From Anaerolineae bacterium (lineage in GTDB: Bacteria; Chloroflexota; Anaerolineae; Promineifilales; Promineifilaceae), in NCBI GenBank assembly GCA_023954475.1, contig JAMLHW010000010.1:124001-188000 (forward strand): 64,000 nt of DNA, given 5' to 3'. The translations under genes were made by a program, and so were the position numbers. The notes below the pieces were generated by a model, which was not told the DNA's origin, ran no database searches, and saw nothing but the letters and a program-made list of their open reading frames with translations. Positions 1-9,604 of this stretch are shown piece after piece; position 1 is the stretch's first letter; the number at the start of each line of letters is the position of its first letter.

Positions 1-887
1 CCGACGTTATCGGCATGGTATGTGTCGCGCAGAGTGTGGACAATATCCATGATTCCATCTGTCTTGCTGCGTATGGCGTCCAGATCCGTGCCGAAGTCGT
101 TTACAGCACCGGTTATCTCTTCCATGTGGACCAGGTTAATGCGCTGATCGATGTTGCTGTTTGCATAAGCTGTATTGGTTTCCGATACAGCCAGGATAAT
201 TGTGTTTTCGATGGCTGTCGTGCTGCCGGCGGCAATGCGTGCCTCCGGAGAATAGACAACCAGCACATCGATGACCGCGCCGTCATCGAAGGTCGAGAGC
301 AGCGCCGGATCGGTAGGCTCAGCTTCAGGATAAACCACGTCGATGGGCGGCAATTCTTCACCAAAAGCGGCGGGATTGAGCTGCACAATCTTGTGAACGT
401 CATCGCTGACATAGCGAATCTCGTAGAGGCCTTCCAGCCAGACAACTTTGCCGATCATGACGCCCTTGTTGACGACCAGTGTCACCAGGCTAAATTCTTT
501 GTCGTCCGGCAAATGCCCGACCCACGTGAAGCCGCCGTCCGGATTTTGTTCCAGCCGATCCATTGACGCCACAAGAGAGATGTCTTCAAACAGGTTCAGG
601 AGTAGATGCTCGCTCATGCTGGAATCCGAACCAGTTGTGAATACATCGTAGTTGATGGTCACCGCCCGGGAGCGGATGACAGTTGCATCGGTTTCGTCCG
701 GCAGGCGGGCGTCACTTGCCGTGAACAAGCCACTATCGCTTATTTGCGCGGCGGGTTCAGCAGTCGGCGTTGGTTCCTGTGCGTGTGTTGTAGGCGGAAT
801 CGCCAGAATCGTTATGCCAATGACTAAAAGCAGTGCAATGCGCAATGTGAACAGAATAGACGATAGAAACGAGACTGATTTATTCAT
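1..887 (-). CDS. Secreted reprolysin-like zinc metallopeptidase, N-terminal part (runs off window)
   Basis: The reading frame is open from an ATG at 887 to the window edge, so the C-terminal half, including any HExxH zinc site, is not visible. An RBS (TTGGAGGG) lies about 8 bases before the ATG. The first 36 residues are a signal peptide (MNKSVSF, long hydrophobic core, THAQ cleavage region). From about residue 205 the segment IDVLVVYSPEARIAAGG followed by TNTAYANSNIDQRINLVHMEE and LRDTYHADNVG is the typical beginning of bacterial reprolysin-like (M12B-related) peptidases; the preceding 165 residues would be the propeptide. The function is inferred from these motifs only; it is likely an exported protease. 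Monocistronic as far as seen. Confidence 0.7.
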   Translation of the reverse strand, partial: MNKSVSFLSSILFTLRIALLLVIGITILAIPPTTHAQEPTPTAEPAAQISDSGLFTASDARLPDETDATVIRSRAVTINYDVFTTGSDSSMSEHLLLNLFEDISLVASMDRLEQNPDGGFTWVGHLPDDKEFSLVTLVVNKGVMIGKVVWLEGLYEIRYVSDDVHKIVQLNPAAFGEELPPIDVVYPEAEPTDPALLSTFDDGAVIDVLVVYSPEARIAAGSTTAIENTIILAVSETNTAYANSNIDQRINLVHMEEITGAVNDFGTDLDAIRSKTDGIMDIVHTLRDTYHADNV

Positions 888-1103
888 GAATAATGCCCTC
901 CAATCAATGATCACGTAGCCTATGTAGGTTAACCCGGAATTTCAATCTGGTAAGCCACTGAGTTTCGTACCGAAAGTATTATTCGTACTATAAGCACATA
1001 TGCAAATACTGACCACTCTAGTTGACCCCTCGGCACCGGAGATCATACCAGAATTGCGTTCGTATTTCGACTGGCGAGACAGTAAATTTGTACCAATCAG
1101 CGG

Positions 1104-2183
1104 TCAGTGGTGAATTAGGCTCTGGCCGATACTTCCCCACCGTTGCACATACGCCCACCATAGCGATTGGCCCGACTGATAGCGCCAATGCGCTGCCATG
1201 TATGGGGCAGGCGGAACGACCAGATGCGCAATATAGCGCAACGCCAGGCGCAGTGGCAGATTGCGCAGCAGGCAGAGATTGCGCATCACATCGCTACGGC
1301 GACAACGGATGCTAGTGTGTTCCATTCGGCCGATTGGCAATTGTGTCAGTTGTAGCAGCACATTTTGCGGAATTGGTACGTGCCAGTCGGCGGCCAGGCG
1401 CGGTAGCAGCGCTTGCAGGGCGGCGACAAAGTGGTGGGTTTCGGCCGAATGCAGCACCCGTGCCCAGGAAATGTCATCGCGATGTTGTGTCAACAACTGC
1501 ACCAGATCAACTTCCGCCAGCGGCCAGTTACCGTCGTGGTGATGAAACGCGTGAACACAGAGATGCAGCAATTGATCATCACACGCAAGCACACGCCAAT
1601 GGGGGCGGTCGGGTAGGGCGGGGGCACGTTGCCAAAGCTGGTCGAACGGCGGGTGGGCGTCGTAGCGCGGCGACTGCAACCAGCGGCTGTGAATCTCCAG
1701 ATTGAGCGGAATGCTCTCGTGTTTACACCACCACACGGCGTGCGTCACGAGACCGGTTGCATCGTCCAGCAGCAGCGGTTCAGCCAGTTCCCAGCCTAAC
1801 CCATGCAACACAGACGGAATGCGCGGCCAATCGGCGCGGCTAACCTGTATATCGACATCACGCATGGGTCGCTGGGCCACATCGGTGTAAACGGTCTGCG
1901 CCAACGCCGCGCCCTTGAGAACAATGGCGCGTATACCGGCATGGTGCAGCGCTTGCAGCACGTTGTCCAATGCCTGCAGTAGCAGCGTGTTGCGCAAACC
2001 GGTCGCGGCATATGCCTGCCGCAATTGGCGTCGTACGGCGTCGGGTACGGCGTCTGTGTCGGGCAAACGGCTATATAGTAAGGAAGAGAGGAGGGTTTGT
2101 TGTGCAGCGGCAGCGGCCGTTTCCCATTCGGCCGAATCGAGCGTCTCGCCTTGCAGCGCCGTGCGCAATTGGGTCGGGATCAT
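1104..2183 (-). CDS. Nucleotidyltransferase-like protein of PqqD/lasso-B2 clusters
   Basis: About 359 residues from the ATG at 2183, chosen because it overlaps the stop of the upstream gene as ATGA; a longer frame to 2297 would run inside that gene. The core HHAGIRAIVLKGAALAQ followed by RPMRDVDIQV has the shape of the NTP_transf_5 family (uncharacterised nucleotidyltransferases; KG loop plus DxD metal site), with later LHSRWL-like and HLCVHAFHHHD segments typical of that family. Such proteins accompany PqqD and B2 proteins in lasso-peptide and other RiPP clusters, where they may modify the peptide. Here it is the last gene of a three-gene overlapping operon. The substrate is unknown. Confidence 0.75.
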   Translation of the reverse strand: MIPTQLRTALQGETLDSAEWETAAAAAQQTLLSSLLYSRLPDTDAVPDAVRRQLRQAYAATGLRNTLLLQALDNVLQALHHAGIRAIVLKGAALAQTVYTDVAQRPMRDVDIQVSRADWPRIPSVLHGLGWELAEPLLLDDATGLVTHAVWWCKHESIPLNLEIHSRWLQSPRYDAHPPFDQLWQRAPALPDRPHWRVLACDDQLLHLCVHAFHHHDGNWPLAEVDLVQLLTQHRDDISWARVLHSAETHHFVAALQALLPRLAADWHVPIPQNVLLQLTQLPIGRMEHTSIRCRRSDVMRNLCLLRNLPLRLALRYIAHLVVPPAPYMAAHWRYQSGQSLWWAYVQRWGSIGQSLIHH

Positions 2184-2620
2184 ACCCATTCCAAACCGGC
2201 TTCCAAATCGGCAAACGGTTGAAATTGCGCTACAAATTCGGCCGAATCCCCTATCGGAACCCCATCCAGCGTAACCCACGCATGCGCAGCTAGACAAGCT
2301 GCCTGTTTCCGGACGCCAATGTGCAGCACTGCATCATAGCCGTTTTGCCGCAACATACGCGCTAAAGTCAGGGCACGGGGCAGGCAGGAGAATGATACCA
2401 GACGATTATTGGCGGCACGCACTACCGCTTGCCCGATTGCATCAGGCGATTCGGCTTTGCGTGGATGCCGTGCCCTGCCATGCTGTGCATAATGATAAAC
2501 GCGGCTAATGCTGACCCAGCGCAACGTCAGGCGAACCAGGATCAGGTTGAGCAAGGCGTACCTTATCAAGCGTCGCTCACCTCTGGATAAGGCCCACCAT
2601 TTATGCCACATCGGCTGCAT
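2180..2620 (-). CDS. Lasso-peptide B2-type protease (transglutaminase-like, Transglut_core3)
   Basis: 146 residues. After a basic N terminus comes the family core SFSCLPRALTLARMLRQNG (catalytic Cys), AACLAAHAWVTLDG (catalytic His in AHAWV, followed by Asp). This Cys-His-Asp arrangement is that of the microcin-J25 McjB C-terminal domain, the leader peptidase of lasso peptides. The start ATG at 2620 overlaps the end of the PqqD gene by 20 bases and the stop overlaps the next gene by ATGA, so the three are translationally coupled. No lasso cyclase (asparagine-synthetase-like) or precursor peptide was found nearby, so the substrate is unknown. Confidence 0.8.
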   Translation of the reverse strand: MQPMWHKWWALSRGERRLIRYALLNLILVRLTLRWVSISRVYHYAQHGRARHPRKAESPDAIGQAVVRAANNRLVSFSCLPRALTLARMLRQNGYDAVLHIGVRKQAACLAAHAWVTLDGVPIGDSAEFVAQFQPFADLEAGLEWV

Positions 2621-2894
2621 CTGTAATCTGTACCAGACCCGTCGATGACAACTCGGCTAATAATTCATCCAGGTCACTCGTCAATTCTGCAGGCGCAACA
2701 TCAAACTCGCACAACAGCCTATCATATACAGCGCGTGTCGATTGATGTTCTGCAAGCAGTTGCCAGATGCGTGTGCCCACACTATCCAAACCGAAATAGC
2801 GCTCTGTACGCAAATCGAGCAGTACCATTTCATCGCCAACCGGCTGAGCGATTACAGTTGAGTTGAGAAGGACGCGTCGATCAGTGAGTTCCAT
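2601..2894 (-). CDS. PqqD-family peptide-binding protein (RRE domain, lasso B1 type)
   Basis: 97 residues. The pattern QPVGDEMVLLDLRTERYFGL, then G-x-R-I-W-Q-L-L and a helical C terminus with DLDELLAELSSTGL is the PqqD fold, a winged-helix-like RiPP recognition element that binds leader peptides and presents them to a protease. It is the first gene of the B1-B2-nucleotidyltransferase operon. Upstream (2895-3170) I see only short frames; a 31-codon ATG frame near 2950 reads into this gene but lacks lasso precursor features. Family assignment is firm, substrate unknown. Confidence 0.8.
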   Translation of the reverse strand: MELTDRRVLLNSTVIAQPVGDEMVLLDLRTERYFGLDSVGTRIWQLLAEHQSTRAVYDRLLCEFDVAPAELTSDLDELLAELSSTGLVQITDAADVA

Positions 2895-3170
2895 ACTTTC
2901 CTCAATGACGGCAGTATTTCATGAATCTTGTACTCTTTCGCCTTCATGATACGCTTTATGAAACGCGGTGACAAAATTTCGTCGGATGGATCACGCGTTA
3001 CCGGCTTAATTCATTTCGGTTTACAATGGTTTTCGGTGCAAATCCGAATTATGTGGATGTGCCTGATATGGTCGGCTAGATTTTAGGCTGGCTTTGCTAA
3101 ACTGCGCGTTGACGACTTTTGACGTGCTTACCTGTCGCTTATTGTCGTCAGAAATTAGTGCACAGGCTAT

Positions 3171-3220
3171 CAAAAATGCGCAACTACACCATATCTGTAA
3201 GGCGTAGTTGCGCATTTTGC
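3171..3220 (-). terminator. Rho-independent terminator of the beta-propeller gene
   Basis: A 15-bp perfect inverted repeat (AAAATGCGCAACTAC at 3173-3187 and its complement at 3204-3218) with a 16-base loop lies 23 bases beyond the stop codon of the minus-strand gene at 3243. On that strand the stem is followed by a run of T. Confidence 0.75.
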
Positions 3221-3242
3221 AGCATTGGGGATCAAAAAGAAT

Positions 3243-4154
3243 TTATTTGTCTATCCGGTACGTTTGATACGTTGTGGTTTCAGGATTCGTACCAAACCGT
3301 GCGTCGACGAGATAGAGAGAATTGCCGAAGATGTCAGCCGTTGTTGGCGTCTCTGCGCCTTCCACAGGAATGATGGCCTGTACAACACCGGTTGTCACTT
3401 TACTATTGAGTGCAATCTTACTGACCTGCTGAAAAGCATTTTGCACGACATAAAGGGTGCGTCCGCTCAAAACGATGCCGTCACCAGAGAGAACAGTTTC
3501 TCCACCTAGATCGATCTCAGTGGCGTCTCCTGTCGTTGGATCGACATTGTAAAGAAGGCCGGTTGAACTATTGACAACGATGAGCGTCTTGCCATTTTCC
3601 GTTGCGGCAATCCCATTGGCATTGAAGTCGTCACCGCTTACGAACCCATTCATGGGCAATACGGTTATGTCAGCTAAATCTGGTTCGCCCTTATCCAGGC
3701 CAACACGATAGAGAACGGGTACAAATGAATCGGTGAAGTAAACGGCATTGCGTGCAATGATGGCATCGTTGACGAAGGCTGCACCAGGAAATGATATGGT
3801 GTAGAGTAACTCGAGCGTCCCGCCGTCATAGACATAGGCTGCCCCAGCAGGGCCGCCGGCTGCGTAGACGTAATTTGTGCGCGCATCGTGCGTTAAGCCC
3901 ACTGTTTGTTGACCTGGAGCACTAAGAACCAACTCTCCAGTGCGCAGATCGCCGCGTAACAATCCTTGGAACGACAAAGAGCCGACATAAAATTCAGAGC
4001 CGTTGCCAACTACGATTCCTTCCGGGAAAAAACCATCCGGCAACTGGATGTTTTCCGGGAAAGCATTGTCGCTTCCCGGTGCGGCGAACGCAACGCCACC
4101 GGCTAAAGTCAGCATGAGAAGTAGAAGAACAGAATAGATCGAAAAGCGTTTCAT
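3243..4154 (-). CDS. Secreted SMP-30/gluconolactonase-like beta-propeller protein
   Basis: 303 residues. A signal peptide is clear (MKRF, hydrophobic 7-22, VAFA cleavage region). The mature part contains repeated blade-like segments: LPDGFFPEGIVVGNGSEFYVG, LSFQGLLRGDLRTGE, NANGIAATENGKTLIVVNS, STGLLYNVDPTTG and DGIVLSGRTLYVVQN. These are characteristic of SMP-30/strictosidine-synthase-type six-bladed propellers in which Asn/Asp residues bind a metal. RBS AAAGGAG lies 6 bases before the ATG. It stands alone with its own terminator. The substrate cannot be deduced; related proteins are often misnamed superoxide dismutase. Confidence 0.7.
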   Translation of the reverse strand: MKRFSIYSVLLLLMLTLAGGVAFAAPGSDNAFPENIQLPDGFFPEGIVVGNGSEFYVGSLSFQGLLRGDLRTGELVLSAPGQQTVGLTHDARTNYVYAAGGPAGAAYVYDGGTLELLYTISFPGAAFVNDAIIARNAVYFTDSFVPVLYRVGLDKGEPDLADITVLPMNGFVSGDDFNANGIAATENGKTLIVVNSSTGLLYNVDPTTGDATEIDLGGETVLSGDGIVLSGRTLYVVQNAFQQVSKIALNSKVTTGVVQAIIPVEGAETPTTADIFGNSLYLVDARFGTNPETTTYQTYRIDK

Positions 4155-4348
4155 TGATACTCCTTTAGTTTAGTCATTGGTTTGAATTTATCAATACTCA
4201 ATGGAGAGTACAATGCGGCAAGAGCATCGGGCATAAATTACCCCATGCTCTTGCACAATTCTTGTGGTTTGAATTCTTTCGCATTTTCGAATCGTGCAGA
4301 AGACGCGATCACATACGATCGCATAGTAGAGGCTTATTTACAGATTGG

Positions 4349-4738
4349 TCAGCGTGGTGTAGAAAATGGGGGATTCAGGTTGATTTGCGTGCGCGCAATG
4401 GGTAATAACAACTCAGTTACAGCATCGTTAGCCACGGCACCGTCCTCGTGCGCCGGGCCGGATAGATGGATTTCACGCAGCGGGCCGGCTGGTACATGCT
4501 GATTAGTGGCGACCCAGCGCAGTAATTCCAGCACAGCAGGCGTGATGTCGCGGTGTGCGCCTTCGTAGATCAGCGTAGCCGCCATTTGGTGCTCGGGTAA
4601 TTCGCGAAAATCGACGGATGGGTTCAGTGTAGTGTGTGTGGCGTATTTGGGGTGAACGGCCACAGCGGCTTCGACATCGATATTCGTTTCTGTGTACTCT
4701 GTTGCGTGGTAGGGGATCAGTACGGGTTGGAGCAGCAC
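4349..4738 (-). pseudogene. Truncated GyrI-like effector-binding domain (remnant of a MerR/AraC-type regulator)
   Basis: 129 codons from a GTG at 4738; an in-frame TAG lies two codons upstream, so nothing longer exists. The protein begins in the middle of a GyrI-like domain: EYTETNIDVEAAVAV, ATLIYEGAHRDI, WVATNQHVPAGPLREIHLSGP and AVTELLLPI match the second half of effector-binding domains. The first strands and any DNA-binding domain are absent. I see it as the remnant of a transcription regulator. The flanks (4742-5003) show no continuation except a hairpin. Confidence 0.6.
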
Positions 4739-4850
4739 GCGCTATCTCGAACGGGGAACGCCGTTCACCTTCTTGCAAGTGTGGATTGAGCGGTAGACGT
4801 TCTGTAGGATATACGAATTGGGGATGGGCTTTGACGAGTTGAATTGGTTG

Positions 4851-4880
4851 CCGTAACCATACGAATATGTGTGGTTACGG
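4851..4880. repeat. Inverted repeat, 9-bp arms
   Basis: CCGTAACCA at 4851-4859 and TGGTTACGG at 4872-4880 with a 12-base spacer. It lies in the 260-base gap between the regulator remnant and the permease gene. It could be an old operator or a weak hairpin; the T-run after it on the plus strand is only three bases long. Confidence 0.4.
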
Positions 4881-5003
4881 TTTACCGAATCACACAAATT
4901 GCGGAAGTTCCGCGACATAAAACAGTACAAATATAGATTCTGAACCTTCAGGCTGCGTTCGTGTCAGTCTGTTTGCATATCTTGACGATGCCCCTCAAAC
5001 TTT

Positions 5004-7388
5004 CTAGCTCATCACCTTAGTCGCCTCAGCCAGGTTCATACGATTGATGCGGCGCATCGAGGGAATTTGAGAAAGTAAAGCCATGCCGAAGATGAGTATT
5101 GTGACGAGTAAATAACTCAAGGGTGCAATGTAAAATGGCATAAAGAAATCGGCCGAAGCACTGAACAAACCAAAGAGAAAGTACGTGACGACCGTGCCAA
5201 TCACCAAACCCGGGATCAGAGCCATTAACCCGATCAGCATATTTTCCTGAGTGACAATCCCCCATAGGCGGCCCCGATTCTGTCCCAAAGCCCGCATGGT
5301 GGCGATCTCGCGCTGTCGCTCCAGTACGTTGATAGTCATGGTGTTGTAAATGACAGCGGCCGAGATCAACAAGGCAAAAAACAAAAAAGAGCCCAACATG
5401 GCAACGAAAAAGGTTGTGAGTTCGGTCCAGCCGGCGATACTGTCTGCTTTGTAAATGACATTAGCCGCGCCAAACTCATCATACAATCGCTTGCGTACCG
5501 CTTGCTGTTCGTCTTCATCGACCGTGAGTAGCAATCCATTGAATAGCTCAAGTCCCCCAGCCAATTCGTCTTGCAACCAGGTCAAATCTGTATAGATACC
5601 GACACTCATCATTTCTCTATTGCTCGTATCGACACGCACCTTTCGGGAACCAAGAGGCGTCTCTATCGTGGCTGTGTCACCGGTGTCTAATCCCAGTTTG
5701 TCACCTAATGCCGGTGGCAAAAGCGCTTGTGCGGGGAGCAACACGTCCGGCGCTGTTTTGCCTCGAGGCAACTGGAAACCATGCAGCTTTGTGTCCGGCG
5801 CAATAGCTGTCAGGAGCAAATCTTTACTGGTAGTTTCCGATACAAGGGTAGACGGCAATAGGATCACCGGCTCGACAATCTTGACGCCAGGCCATGCGGT
5901 AACCTCATCCAGCACACCAGTTGACTGCGGCTGCGTGAATTGTGCCTGCAAGTCCCAACGATCTGTTTGTTTGAACTGAACGTTGAGCATATTGGCCATG
6001 CCGTCAAACAAAGCCCAACATGCCAGAAGAATAACGAATGCGAAGATGAAGCCTGCCGCAGTAGTCAATGTGCGGCTGCGGTTGCGAACGAGGTTGCGCA
6101 AAGCAATCTTCGTGCCGGTATGCAAATGGAAAACGCGACCAGCCATTCGTTCCAGCCAGGGAATCGATCCCTTGATCAGGGAAACTGAGGGATCAAAGCG
6201 CATGGCTTGGGCCGGGGAGATGCGCGTAGAAGCACGCGCCGGCACATAACTTGCCAGCAGGCACACCATGAGGTTGATGGCAATCGCTGTGAGGGCCGCG
6301 TCGAGGTGAAATTCGGCCGAAACTGACGGCAACCCCAATTCAAGAGCATACCCCTGACTGAGAGCGTAACCAGCCGGGTAACTGAGGAGAAAGCCCAACA
6401 CTGAGCCGACAATAGCTATAATCGCGCCGTAAGCCAGATAATAGCGCATCGCTGCCCAACGACTGTAACCCAACGCCCGCATAACACCGATTTCGGGACG
6501 CTGCGCTTTGACCATGCGACTGAGGACGACATAAAGGGACATGGCAGCAATGAGCAGAAACATGAATGGGACAATGTTCATCATCTGTTTGCCGCCGTCC
6601 AAATCCAATTTTAGCAAGCGATAAGCCGGGTTATCCTCACGCTTGACCACTGACAAAATCGTTGCATCCTCCAAAAGCGTGCTGACCTCAACGATTGCCT
6701 GCTCGACCTGTTCTTTCCCGTCATTGTTCAGACGAATATTCAATTCATTGATGGTATCTTCAGCTCCAGCCAATCGCTGCAATTCATCCTGATCCATAAA
6801 CAGCACGGCAAAGCTATTGGGTGAGGGAACGATATTCTCTGATGATGCCACAGGCATCAAGTATTCCGGGCTGGTGGCCACACCGACGACTGTGACCGAA
6901 ATGCGTTGCCCATTGATGATGGGCTGTAATATGGTCCCTGGACCAAACGCTTTGTAATCGGCAAAATTGTGATCCAGAACGGCCGACAAAACATCGCCGC
7001 GTTGGAGATAGCTCCCCTCGTCAATTTTGATCTGATTTACCGTTGGCTGATCATCGGCCGGCATACCAATTAAACGCGCGTGAATCTCGACATCTTCATC
7101 GAGGCGCAGTCCGGTATTCAGCAATAGTCGGCCCGTCACGGCAGCCACATTGTCGATTGCTGCGACCTCCTCAACGATGCTTTCCGGCACCGTGCCTTCA
7201 AGGGTGATAACAAAGTCCTGAAAGCGCAGGTCGTCCAACGTTTTTTCGACCGATGCTTCGACATCACCGATCATACCGGTCATGCCGCCGTAACTCATTT
7301 CACCCAGTAGAATGATGAGCACCAGCGACCAGAACTGCCACTTATGTTTGCGGATGTCACGCACTAGTTTCAAGTTGATTTTCTTCAT
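5004..7388 (-). CDS. ABC transporter permease, FtsX/MacB-type with two FtsX cores
   Basis: 794 residues from the ATG at 7388 (MKKINLKLVRDIRKHKWQFW), four bases after the ATPase gene; a longer frame to 7481 would overlap the ATPase coding region. Membrane segments: one near residue 20-40, a first FtsX core around residues 265-410 (MMNIVPFMFLLIAAMSLYVV; MVKAQRPEIGVMRALGYS), and a second core at the C terminus (FFVAMLGSFLFFALLISAAVI; LERQREIATMRALGQ). Two periplasmic domains lie between. This duplicated-FtsX layout is the LolE/lipoprotein-exporter type of permease that works with the adjacent ATPase. Cargo unknown. Confidence 0.88.
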   Translation of the reverse strand: MKKINLKLVRDIRKHKWQFWSLVLIILLGEMSYGGMTGMIGDVEASVEKTLDDLRFQDFVITLEGTVPESIVEEVAAIDNVAAVTGRLLLNTGLRLDEDVEIHARLIGMPADDQPTVNQIKIDEGSYLQRGDVLSAVLDHNFADYKAFGPGTILQPIINGQRISVTVVGVATSPEYLMPVASSENIVPSPNSFAVLFMDQDELQRLAGAEDTINELNIRLNNDGKEQVEQAIVEVSTLLEDATILSVVKREDNPAYRLLKLDLDGGKQMMNIVPFMFLLIAAMSLYVVLSRMVKAQRPEIGVMRALGYSRWAAMRYYLAYGAIIAIVGSVLGFLLSYPAGYALSQGYALELGLPSVSAEFHLDAALTAIAINLMVCLLASYVPARASTRISPAQAMRFDPSVSLIKGSIPWLERMAGRVFHLHTGTKIALRNLVRNRSRTLTTAAGFIFAFVILLACWALFDGMANMLNVQFKQTDRWDLQAQFTQPQSTGVLDEVTAWPGVKIVEPVILLPSTLVSETTSKDLLLTAIAPDTKLHGFQLPRGKTAPDVLLPAQALLPPALGDKLGLDTGDTATIETPLGSRKVRVDTSNREMMSVGIYTDLTWLQDELAGGLELFNGLLLTVDEDEQQAVRKRLYDEFGAANVIYKADSIAGWTELTTFFVAMLGSFLFFALLISAAVIYNTMTINVLERQREIATMRALGQNRGRLWGIVTQENMLIGLMALIPGLVIGTVVTYFLFGLFSASADFFMPFYIAPLSYLLVTILIFGMALLSQIPSMRRINRMNLAEATKVMS

Positions 7389-7392
7389 GACA

Positions 7393-8118
7393 CTACCACT
7401 CAATCGCTTCAGCTTCAAGCGGTTTTTCGTTGACATCGATGTGGGCGATGTTGCCATCGCGCAAGTGGATGACGCGATCACCTATCTGTCCGATAGCTGT
7501 ATTGTGCGTTACCAGAACAACAGTCCGGCCATCCTGACGATTGAGGTCTTGCATGACTCGCAGGACCTTGCGCCCCACGCGAAAATCCAGATTGCCTGTC
7601 GGCTCGTCTGCCAGGAGAATCAGCGGGTTCTTGGCCAGGGCACGCGCGATTGCTGTGCGTTGTTGTTCCCCACCAGAAAGTTGGCTTGGGAAGTGGTCGG
7701 CACGTTCGGCCAACCCCACCTTTTCCAGCAAATTCAGCGCACGATCTTGTACTTGTGTACCATTACTCTCAACCAATTCCAGCGCAAACTCGACATTTTC
7801 TCGAGCAGTCAGTGTCGGCAGCAGGTTGAAAAATTGGAAGATGAAACCGATTTTGTCGCGACGATACGTGGTCAGTGCTTTCTCGTCGTAATGGGCAACG
7901 TCTGTTCCGCTTATGATGAGCTCACCGCTTGTGGGTGAATCCAGCCCACCAAGTAAGTTCAATGTCGTGGTCTTCCCCGATCCTGATGGGCCGACGATGA
8001 CGATAAACTCTCCGTCTGTGATTTCGACATTCATATTCTGCAGGGCATGAACCTGCACTTCGCCCATCTGATAAGTCTTTGTAATTTGCTTGAATTGAAT
8101 GAGGGTTTGGGCTGACAT
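7393..8118 (-). CDS. ABC transporter ATPase, LolD/MacB-like
   Basis: 241 residues from the ATG at 8118, which has a GGAGAA RBS; a longer frame to 8193 lacks one. All nucleotide-binding motifs are present: Walker [11 protein letters not shown]-loop [10 protein letters not shown], signature LSGGEQQR, Walker B ILLADEP with EPTGNLD, and H-loop VLVTHN. The [16 protein letters not shown] segment is typical of the MacB/LolD export group. It forms an operon with the FtsX-type permease 4 bases downstream. Upstream, 8119-8469 contains no gene; a small palindrome CAGTATGATACTG at 8246-8258 might be an operator. Confidence 0.92.
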   Translation of the reverse strand: MSAQTLIQFKQITKTYQMGEVQVHALQNMNVEITDGEFIVIVGPSGSGKTTTLNLLGGLDSPTSGELIISGTDVAHYDEKALTTYRRDKIGFIFQFFNLLPTLTARENVEFALELVESNGTQVQDRALNLLEKVGLAERADHFPSQLSGGEQQRTAIARALAKNPLILLADEPTGNLDFRVGRKVLRVMQDLNRQDGRTVVLVTHNTAIGQIGDRVIHLRDGNIAHIDVNEKPLEAEAIEW

Positions 8119-8469
8119 CCTATTCTCCCATAGTCTCGGACGATGCATTCCTTGTATGTAGACAAGGTAAATACAGAGGTGCGCATGAAGCATTTGAGAT
8201 CAGATCGCCTCATTATTGTTCACGCGCGACCTATCTCCTGAACCACAGTATGATACTGAATAGGAAAAGCGGGTAGTGAGGAAGCTCGGATCATACGTTG
8301 ATGAATGTCATCTTCAGGTTAAATCCGATTGTTGGAGGTTTTCCCCTTCTATATATTCAGGTGTTTCCAGAACACGGCAATCTACTTGCCCTGTTGCGTT
8401 CTAAAGCCAGATTCAGCAGATGTAAATTCACAGTTTCTCTCGAATTTGTAACTAGCCGTTTGATGTCCG

Positions 8470-9594
8470 CTATTGTTTCGGCAAAGAGGCGACAAAATCA
8501 GCCACCAGATTCAGGCTCGCCTTCTCCAACTTCCATGGCCCATCGCCGTGTTGCAAGTGCAACGGATCGACGGTGACCACCATCATCATGTCCATATCAT
8601 CCAGCAGCACGATCTGTTGCCCGCCGTGACCCCAGGCCAGATTGTAACGATGGTCGCCCGCACGGATGGACCACCACTGGTAGCCATAGGCATTGTCATC
8701 CCAATTTCGGCCGACACGGACCGTCCACACACCTTCTGAATAGGTTTGCAGAGAATCATGTGCCCACTCTGCCGGGACAATCTGCTCGCCGTTATACTGC
8801 CCATCGTTCATGTACACCAGCCCAAACTTCGCCAGGTCATACGCCGTTAGTTCAATATCAGAGTAACCCAGATAGTCTCCGTCCCAGTCAACTTGCCAGA
8901 AGCCCTCTTCGATGCCCAGCGGCCCGAAAAGGTGCTCATCAGCAAACGTCTTCAAATCGGTATTGCAAGCACGGGCTACAATCAACCCCAGCAGATGGGC
9001 GGTCAAATTGCTATAGGCACCGCCGCTGCCCGGATCACGAGCCAGGGGTACATTGATGAGATCGGCTGTATGAAAGCCGGAGAAGAGCAGGTCGGTTCCC
9101 TCGGCCGTGGCCTCTTCCCAGGGATACCCGGCCCGCATTTGGAGCATCTGCCGGATAGTGATGTCGCGTTTTCGTGGATCGCGGATGCGATTGTCAAACT
9201 CCGGGAAGAAATCCATCATCTTTTGATCGAGACTGGTCAAACAACCTTCTTCCAGAGCCAGCCCTACCAGCGCCGAGTTGATGCTCTTGGTGACAGAGTG
9301 GATGTTGACTTGCTGCGTCGGGCTGCCGCCATTAAAGTAATCTTCAGCTACCAGATGCCCGTTTTTGAATACTAGCAGGCTGTAAATGTTCTCCATTTCC
9401 CCTGCGTTGGCATACAGTTCGGCCACCAATTCCGGGTCCAGCCCCTGTTCGGCCGGTGTGGAAATCGGCCATTCGCTGTCGGTGCGTGGCGTGTAATCCA
9501 CTGCGGCCAGTTCTTCGGCCGAAGGGCCGCCACAGCCGAATAGCAGCAACAGAAAGCCAAGTATAAGCAGGTAAGCAACCGTCTTTTTGTTCAT
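8470..9594 (-). CDS. Serine hydrolase of the beta-lactamase (class C / PBP-like) family, lipoprotein
   Basis: 374 residues from the ATG at 9594 (MNKKTVAYLL). The N terminus is a lipoprotein signal with lipobox LLFGC, so the enzyme should be anchored outside the membrane. Motifs: SVTK (SxxK nucleophile, following NIH), YSN (YxN, in GGAYSNLTAHLLG) and WGHGGQQ (HxG, replacing KTG). This set belongs to the beta-lactamase-related serine hydrolases (Pfam Beta-lactamase), which include esterases and peptidases; antibiotic hydrolysis is not implied. RBS GAGGGAATAAT. A fragment of a small gene lies just upstream. Confidence 0.85.
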   Translation of the reverse strand: MNKKTVAYLLILGFLLLLFGCGGPSAEELAAVDYTPRTDSEWPISTPAEQGLDPELVAELYANAGEMENIYSLLVFKNGHLVAEDYFNGGSPTQQVNIHSVTKSINSALVGLALEEGCLTSLDQKMMDFFPEFDNRIRDPRKRDITIRQMLQMRAGYPWEEATAEGTDLLFSGFHTADLINVPLARDPGSGGAYSNLTAHLLGLIVARACNTDLKTFADEHLFGPLGIEEGFWQVDWDGDYLGYSDIELTAYDLAKFGLVYMNDGQYNGEQIVPAEWAHDSLQTYSEGVWTVRVGRNWDDNAYGYQWWSIRAGDHRYNLAWGHGGQQIVLLDDMDMMMVVTVDPLHLQHGDGPWKLEKASLNLVADFVASLPKQ

Positions 9595-9604
9595 TATTAT
9601 TCCC

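Noticed and set aside
15-566. Plus-strand open frame of 183 codons at the left edge
   Set aside because: It is antisense to the metallopeptidase frame 887-1, which has signal peptide, RBS and family motifs.
3021-3215. 64-codon minus-strand frame upstream of the PqqD gene, considered as lasso precursor
   Set aside because: No leader motif, no Gly/Ala-start core with an acidic ring residue, and it covers a transcription terminator.
8470-9594. Beta-lactamase antibiotic resistance
   Set aside because: The family motif set fits many esterases and peptidases; nothing shows antibiotic hydrolysis.
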